39,360 nt of DNA. It comes from Hydrogenophilales bacterium 16-64-46. Lineage in GTDB: Bacteria > Pseudomonadota > Gammaproteobacteria > Burkholderiales > Thiobacillaceae. The stretch is from contig NCGY01000015.1 of assembly GCA_002281775.1 (NCBI GenBank), forward strand, positions 1 through 39,360, written 5' to 3'. Of this stretch, positions 34,830 through 39,360 are shown piece by piece. The notes beneath the pieces were generated by a model. The model had not been told where the DNA came from and did no database searches. It saw only the letters and a program-made list of their open reading frames with translations. The position numbers were made by a program, and so were the translations under genes. Position 1 is the first letter of the stretch. Each line of letters opens with the position of its first letter.

Positions 34830-35519
34830 TCACCCCTCAAGCCAGGTGTGCCCCCGCACGCGCATCGCCGGGTCAAACGCATAGAGGCAGGGCACGCCGG
34901 ACGGGATTTCCAGCGCTTCTACCGCCGCGTCCGACAGGGCGTCGAGGTGCATGAGCAACGCGCGCAGGGTGTTGCCGTGGCTCACCACCAGCAGCCGCTG
35001 GCCGGCAGCGAGCGCCGGTACCAGTATGCTTTCCCAGTACGGCAGCAGGCGGCGCTGGCAATCGCGCAGGCTTTCGCTGGCCGGCAGTTGTGCGACCGGC
35101 ACATCGGCGTAGAGCGGATCGAAGCGCGGGTGGCGCGGATCGTCATGCGCCAGCGGTGGCGGCGCGGCATCGACGCCCCGCCACCAGCGGCGCGACGCTG
35201 CCTCGCCCCAGGTGGCGAAGATTTCCGACTTGTTCATGCCCTGCAACGCGCCGTAATGGCGTTCGTTCAGTCGCCAGTCGGCGGCCAGTGGCAGCCCGCT
35301 CGCACCCATCGCCGAGAGCACCGCCTCGGCGGTCTGCCGGGTGCGGCGTAGCGCGGACACGTGGACGGCGTCGAAGGCCAGGCCGGCGCGCGCCAGCGTT
35401 CGCCCGGCTGCGACAGCCTCGGCCAGCCCCACTTCGGTGAGCGCGATGTCGGTCCAGCCAGTGAAGCGGTCGGCGAGGTTCCATTCGCTGTGGCCATGGC
35501 GCAGCAGCACGAGGTTCAT
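34830..35519 (-). CDS. gpmA: 2,3-bisphosphoglycerate-dependent phosphoglycerate mutase
   Basis: This is a 229-aa glycolytic enzyme that interconverts 3- and 2-phosphoglycerate. The phospho-histidine motif LLRHGHSEWN (His8), RFTGWTDIALT, the catalytic NERHYGALQGMNK segment and the second histidine (VVSHGNTLRAL) are all present. The ATG at 35519 begins the core strand directly and overlaps the upstream stop in an ATGA; the longer frame from 35702 only reads the neighbouring gene out of frame. It is encoded with a second histidine phosphatase. Confidence 0.95.
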   Translation of the reverse strand: MNLVLLRHGHSEWNLADRFTGWTDIALTEVGLAEAVAAGRTLARAGLAFDAVHVSALRRTRQTAEAVLSAMGASGLPLAADWRLNERHYGALQGMNKSEIFATWGEAASRRWWRGVDAAPPPLAHDDPRHPRFDPLYADVPVAQLPASESLRDCQRRLLPYWESILVPALAAGQRLLVVSHGNTLRALLMHLDALSDAAVEALEIPSGVPCLYAFDPAMRVRGHTWLEG

Positions 35520-36169
35520 TCCGGTGCACCGGTGAGCACAGTGGACAGATGGTGGCGGTCGGCCCAGGCGTCGAGATGCCAGCCCCGGGCATCGACATGG
35601 AACCAGTTCAACGCACAGTTGGGAATCTCGAAATCGCGCGGCGTGGAAAGCGGCCGGCCGGTGGCACGCCGGTAGATCACGTCGAGCACGCCGCTGTGGC
35701 ACACCGCCGCCACGCTCTGGCCGGGATGGTGGCGGGCCAGCCAGGCCAGCGCCCCGGCGACACGTTCGGCAAAATCGGTCAGGCTTTCGCCGCTGTCAAA
35801 ATTGCAGCCCGGATCGCGCGCGAGGTAGCGCGCGTAGAGCTCGGGATGACGCTGCGCCGCTTCCACCAGCGTGAGCCCCTGAAAACAGCCGTAGTGGCGC
35901 TCGCGCAGGGCGGGCAGCGTGCGCACGGTTTCGCCTTCCCTCAATGCCAGCGCCTCGGCGGTTTCGCGCGCACGCGCGAGGTCGCTGCTGTAGACGGCAG
36001 CAAAGCGCTGGTGCGCGGCGGTGTAAGCCATGGCCAGCGCCTGCGCGCGGCCAGTGGCGTTGAGGGGAATATCGGTATGGCCCTGGATGCGCTTTCCGGC
36101 GTTCCAGTCGGTTTCACCGTGGCGGATGAGGCATAGCCGGGTGGCGGCAGTCTGCGGGACGGGCGACAT
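35516..36169 (-). CDS. Histidine phosphatase family protein (phosphoglycerate-mutase-like)
   Basis: This is a 217-aa branch-1 histidine phosphatase. LIRHGETDWN (phospho-acceptor His17), RIQGHTDIPLN, SSDLARARETAEAL, LRERHYGCFQG and VCHSGVLDVI give the full active site. The sequence is closer to GpmB/CobC-type phosphatases than to gpmA, so the substrate is unclear. The ATG at 36169 is preferred over a GTG four codons upstream; neither has a strong ribosome site. Its stop overlaps the gpmA start, so the pair is translationally coupled. Confidence 0.88.
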   Translation of the reverse strand: MSPVPQTAATRLCLIRHGETDWNAGKRIQGHTDIPLNATGRAQALAMAYTAAHQRFAAVYSSDLARARETAEALALREGETVRTLPALRERHYGCFQGLTLVEAAQRHPELYARYLARDPGCNFDSGESLTDFAERVAGALAWLARHHPGQSVAAVCHSGVLDVIYRRATGRPLSTPRDFEIPNCALNWFHVDARGWHLDAWADRHHLSTVLTGAPE

Positions 36170-36309
36170 TCGTGGCGTCACATCGGGCCAAATCGGCGCG
36201 GGCTGGATCGGCAGGCAAGCTGTTTAACTGCAGGTTTCGTCCGGCGACAGCGGTCAAGAACGCTTATTCCACCTGCCGGACAGCCAGCGCTGCCCTCTGA
36301 TGGAGCGGT

Positions 36310-37116
36310 TCAGGCCGGCTTGTCCGTTGCCACGGGCACGGCCGTTTCCGGCAGCACCGGCTCGACGGTTTCCTCGAACTCGAAGAGTTCGGGCTTCTGC
36401 CGGGGCGGCTGGCCATCGTAGACTTCGAACGTCCGGTTCTGCAGGTAGGACTCGCGGGTGAAGATGTAGGGGTCGAGCGCGGCCTGGTCGCGGAATTGCA
36501 CGAAACCTTCACGGCGCGCGCGCGAATCGACGATGTTGAGCACGCCAAGCGGGATCGCGACTGGCGCAGCTGCGTACATGACCGGATTGGTGAGCAGGCT
36601 GACGACGATGCCGCCGGTATCGCGCACGCCACTCGGCCCGAGTACGGGGTAGATCAGGTATTCGCCGCTGCCCGCGCCCCAGACGGCAAGGGTCTGGCCG
36701 AAGTCTTCGTCATGCTGCGGCAGGCCCAGAGGCGTCGCCGCGTCGAAGAAACCGAGCAGACCGAAGGTGCTGTTCACACCAAAGCGCGCCAGGTCGGAGA
36801 AGCCCTGCCCGATCTTGCCCTGCAGGAAGCCGTTGAGGATGGTGTCGAAGTAGAGCAGGTTGTCGAAGAAGCGGCTGGTAGCCAGGCGCACGGGTTCGGG
36901 AATCGTGTCGACATAGGCTGTCGCGGTGGGCTTCAGCACCGCCTCATCGAGGCTTTCATTGAAGGCATACACCTTGCGGTTGCCGGATTCGAAGCGATCG
37001 CCCGGCTCACTTTCGGCAAGGGGCGCAGCGCAGTATCCGGCGAGAAGCACTGCCAGGGCCCACGTGGTCATCCGGCGGCTGCGCCGGGGCAAGGTATCGA
37101 TAGGAAAAAGCGGCAT
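36310..37116 (-). CDS. mlaA: MlaA (VacJ) outer-membrane phospholipid-retention protein
   Basis: This is a 268-aa protein of the Mla pathway, which removes misplaced phospholipids from the outer leaflet of the outer membrane. After a signal sequence (to about residue 30) the family core is clear: DRFESGNRKVYAFNESLDE, PEPVRLATSRFFDNL, NSTFGLLGFFDAATPLGL, DEDFGQTLAVWGAGSGEY and YPVLGPSGVRD. The lipobox around LLAGYC is not canonical. The start at 37116 has AGGA about nine bases upstream. No other mla genes are nearby. The acidic, Pro/Val-rich C-terminal tail is longer than usual. Confidence 0.94.
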   Translation of the reverse strand: MPLFPIDTLPRRSRRMTTWALAVLLAGYCAAPLAESEPGDRFESGNRKVYAFNESLDEAVLKPTATAYVDTIPEPVRLATSRFFDNLLYFDTILNGFLQGKIGQGFSDLARFGVNSTFGLLGFFDAATPLGLPQHDEDFGQTLAVWGAGSGEYLIYPVLGPSGVRDTGGIVVSLLTNPVMYAAAPVAIPLGVLNIVDSRARREGFVQFRDQAALDPYIFTRESYLQNRTFEVYDGQPPRQKPELFEFEETVEPVLPETAVPVATDKPA

Positions 37117-37262
37117 TGAATTCGGTCCTGTGTCAGGTTTCATTCTAGCCAGTTAACGACCAAAACCCAGCCCGACTGTAATCCGTGTGGTGCCCCGACA
37201 CGAATCGAAAAAACAAATGCAACCCTTACGGCTGCTTGCTTTATAGATTTCCACCTATCCAG

Positions 37263-37282
37263 ATACCATCAAAAATACCATC
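37263..37282. repeat. Direct repeats ATACCATC-AAAA-ATACCATC
   Basis: Two 8-bp direct repeats in 12-bp phase lie between mlaA and the phage-derived genes. Such short phased repeats can be integrase arm sites near an attachment site. No tRNA gene or second copy is seen in the window. Confidence 0.35.
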
Positions 37283-37359
37283 GTCGACACGAGTTGGGTA
37301 AGAAGCAGCGCGCGACTCTTTCGCCGAACGATTCTGACAGAAACCCCGCCAGGACGATA

Positions 37360-37692
37360 TCAAATCGCACGGTTCATATCATCGCCCCAGCCAATCGCAT
37401 CCAACGTCGCCAGGACGTGCTGCGGGTGTTGCAGCATGGCGGCTGCGAGTTGGGCGGTCTGCAGAGTTGGGTAGGTGGTGCACAGGTACGGGCCGGGACT
37501 TGCCAACGCGCGGTCGCCGGCACGCGCCACGGTCTTGAACCAGGCGGACTTTGGCAGGCGACGGCCTGCGGCAGTGCAACGCATGCAGACACCGATCACG
37601 CCATGCGTACTGTTGTCGTTGCTGCTGGCGCTGAATGTCAGTCCGATTTCATTCGGTTGGGTAGGCAGTTTGCAGGCTGGGCAGCGTCGCAT
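37360..37692 (-). CDS. Small zinc-ribbon protein (phage-type hypothetical)
   Basis: This is a 110-aa protein with two paired-cysteine knuckles, CPAC at the N-terminus and CMRC about 30 residues later, a layout typical of a zinc ribbon. I do not recognise the family. The ribosome site is weak, and a terminator for the same strand ends about 12 bp before the ATG, so expression would need a promoter in that gap or read-through. It sits between mlaA and the capsid gene and probably belongs to the phage-derived segment. Confidence 0.5.
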   Translation of the reverse strand: MRRCPACKLPTQPNEIGLTFSASSNDNSTHGVIGVCMRCTAAGRRLPKSAWFKTVARAGDRALASPGPYLCTTYPTLQTAQLAAAMLQHPQHVLATLDAIGWGDDMNRAI

Positions 37693-37703
37693 GATCGGTT
37701 CAT

Positions 37704-37735
37704 CTCATAAAGAAAACCCGCCACAAGGGCGGGTT
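37704..37735 (-). terminator. Factor-independent terminator after the capsid transcript
   Basis: An 8-bp stem (AACCCGCC/GGCGGGTT, 5-base loop) is followed on the minus strand by a TTTTCTTT tail. It ends transcription from the capsid gene about 185 bp after that gene's stop. Confidence 0.85.
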
Positions 37736-37919
37736 CTCAAGGTGCACTGCGTCACTGCTTTGTGTTGAGCGAGCATCGGGGGTGCGCCATACCAGGTCTA
37801 CCGCCCTGGTCCCGTGTCCTGCCATAACAGGTAAGCCGAAGCCCACCCAGGAAAGGAACTCGACGCCGCCAGCTTATGGCTGAACTGTCTCAGAAGGCGG
37901 CGCATGCCCGAGTATTCGT

Positions 37920-39269
37920 TTAAGTGGTGGCGTCTTTGATCGCAGCGAAGCTGGCCTCGCGACGGATCGCGATATCCATATCAAGCAGGGCAATCACACG
38001 CGTGCCACCGGAGGTGCCATTCGTGATCTTGTCCACCAGGATATCGAGCCCGCCCCACTGGCCGATCAGCACATCGGACCAGTTGCCGAAGATCATCGCG
38101 GAGCACACAGCACCGGAGGTGCCCTTGACCAGGTTGCTCGGCACGTTGTTGGAGGCCGCTGAACGGTAGCCGTTCAGCGTTCCGTAGCCGGATGCATCGC
38201 GTGCTTCGTCAGACCAGATGAAGCCCGCTCCGGCGTCGCCACTGACCTTGGTGGTACCTTTCAGCGCACGCCGCGCCTTGTTGTTGGTCATGTACGCAAG
38301 GGCGCCATCGTCGGCGTTGGCGTTGGCAATCGCCTCCTCCAGCTGAAGCACGTGGGTCCAGGTGATTGCGCCGCCGTTGGTGCCGATCGCTACGGAGCCG
38401 ATGCCGCTCGCGTTCAGAATGCCGAGCGGTTCATTGCTGAGACCGCTGCCGGCAATGGCGACGCGATCCATTTCCACCCCGATGATTCCCGCCAGGTCAG
38501 CGCGCACGATGCTTTCGATATCCGGCGTTGCCTGCAGCAGCATGCGGCGCGTGAAGTCGGTGAATGCGCCCACGGTCTTGGGTGTGAGCGGAACCTGACC
38601 GAAGGTCTGCGCCGATTCGGTTGGTGCACCGCCCTCCGCAACCCAGAATGCGGATGCGGCGCCGGCTTGGGAGGGGATGGCAACATTACCGACCAGATCG
38701 CCGATCGTGGTGGCTCCAAGGTTGATTACATGGCTGCGGTTCCGCAGCAGCGTGATGAAGCTATCAGCTTGGAGTTCCGTGGCCACTAGGTTGCCGCCAT
38801 AAGCCGGCGTGCCGGCCACCAGGTCGCGCCGGCCGCGCGACTGGTGGCGCAGTACCTCTCCAGGCACGTAAATGCCTTGGGGTTCCCGGCCCAATTTCTG
38901 AGCCAGGGCGCGAGAGGCTTCCATCTCGAAGCCGGCTTCACGGCGCGCATAGTTCGGGTCCATCGTCTGAGCCAGGATCGCTTTCACGAAACTGAACTGC
39001 TCGACCTCGCGACGGCTCAGGCCAAGTTCGGGCGATTCGGCCGGGCGAAGCGTGCCGGTGTCGCGCAGGCGGGACATGGCAATCGCGCGGAAGGCGTCGA
39101 GACTGGTACCGTCTGCAATCGCGCGGTTTGCATCATTCTGCAGATTGTGGGCATGGCCGATGGCGGCGATTTCCTGCACGCGATCGCGCTCGTCTAGCGC
39201 GGCCTGATTGGATGAGCGACGCTGTGAGCGGGTGGCGGGGTCGTTTTCGGTGATAGTGATATCAGTCAT
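37920..39269 (-). CDS. HK97-family phage major capsid protein
   Basis: This is a 449-aa capsid subunit. An N-terminal charged, helical delta-like region (about 1-130; residues RSQRRSSNQAALDERDRVQE near the start) precedes the capsid fold. Family features include GGNLVATELQADSFITLLRN, WVAEGGAPTESAQTFGQVPL, a FTRRMLLQATPDIESIVRAD helix and the C-terminal MIFGNWSDVLIGQWGGLDIL segment. The ATG at 39269 has AAAGGA six bases upstream. The reading frame is open upstream to the window edge and encodes the end of a prohead protease without a stop, so a protease-capsid fusion with internal initiation is possible. No tail or connector gene follows it on this strand. Confidence 0.93.
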   Translation of the reverse strand: MTDITITENDPATRSQRRSSNQAALDERDRVQEIAAIGHAHNLQNDANRAIADGTSLDAFRAIAMSRLRDTGTLRPAESPELGLSRREVEQFSFVKAILAQTMDPNYARREAGFEMEASRALAQKLGREPQGIYVPGEVLRHQSRGRRDLVAGTPAYGGNLVATELQADSFITLLRNRSHVINLGATTIGDLVGNVAIPSQAGAASAFWVAEGGAPTESAQTFGQVPLTPKTVGAFTDFTRRMLLQATPDIESIVRADLAGIIGVEMDRVAIAGSGLSNEPLGILNASGIGSVAIGTNGGAITWTHVLQLEEAIANANADDGALAYMTNNKARRALKGTTKVSGDAGAGFIWSDEARDASGYGTLNGYRSAASNNVPSNLVKGTSGAVCSAMIFGNWSDVLIGQWGGLDILVDKITNGTSGGTRVIALLDMDIAIRREASFAAIKDATT

Positions 39270-39360
39270 GATTTTTCCTTTCGGGGAATGAGTCAGGGAG
39301 CGATAGAAACCGGCGTTCGGATCGGCGGGCACACTGACCACGCTGACCTCGTAGGGCATC
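39270..39360 (-). CDS. Prohead protease, C-terminal end (partial, in frame with the capsid)
   Basis: These 30 codons read MPYEVSVVSVPADPNAGFYR and continue into the capsid frame with no stop. The PYEvSvVsvPADP pattern marks the end of the HK97-type prohead protease domain, which trims the capsid during maturation. The rest lies beyond the window edge. Either it is a natural fusion, or the stop has been lost and the capsid start at 39269 is used separately. Confidence 0.7.

Noticed and set aside
37798..37905. A 35-codon minus-strand ORF just after the capsid gene
   Set aside because: It has no ribosome site and no recognisable motif; too weak to call a gene.

Overview
The window is GC-rich chromosomal DNA, almost certainly from a betaproteobacterium. 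The gene content (class Ia ribonucleotide reductase, quinone-linked PyrD, PurU, MlaA, Sel1/ExbBD/TonB cluster, TIGR03790 protein) and the intergenic repeats resemble Thiobacillus/Nitrosomonadales-type genomes. The genus is an inference from recall; no search was possible. Genes are dense, and most starts are backed by a visible Shine-Dalgarno sequence.

Layout. (1) 1-4060: nrdB (5' part) and nrdA on the minus strand, separated by about 480 bp of repeats. A recognisable promoter with a tandem pair of NrdR-type boxes lies upstream of nrdA. (2) 4372-18137: a signalling block. It holds a CHASE2 class III nucleotide cyclase with an unusual purine-selecting residue, an HD phosphohydrolase, a secreted Cys-rich protein, a FecR-TPR-beta-barrel outer-membrane protein, a NarL-type regulator with a MASE1 histidine kinase, a glutaminase-STAS-cyclic-nucleotide-binding fusion, a second cyclic-nucleotide-binding protein and a small HMA-like protein. 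(3) 18453-22911: an ExbB-ExbD-TonB-Sel1 operon on the minus strand. (4) 23115-26487: purU, a PilZ-like protein, a WrbA-type flavoprotein and a DUF2069 membrane protein. (5) 26488-29824: a small element with terminal inverted repeats, a terminator, leuA and a DD-carboxypeptidase. (6) 29974-34677: a dicarboxylate/amino-acid symporter, pyrD, a TIGR03790 protein and alanine dehydrogenase. (7) 34830-37116: two overlapping histidine-phosphatase genes (gpmA and a relative) and mlaA. (8) 37117-39360: the edge of a prophage or phage-derived island with a zinc-ribbon ORF, a terminator and an HK97-type capsid gene in frame with the end of a prohead protease.

How the parts may work together. The most interesting stretch is 4372-18137. 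A cyclase, a possible phosphodiesterase-like HD enzyme and two proteins with intact cyclic-nucleotide phosphate-binding cassettes lie within 14 kb. They are interleaved with a two-component system and an envelope-spanning FecR-TPR-barrel protein. I propose this as a candidate second-messenger circuit linking an envelope signal to glutamine metabolism. That proposal is inference; the domains themselves are read from the sequence. The capsid gene at the right edge has no tail or connector genes on its downstream side, which suggests either a remnant or a capsid-encoding satellite.
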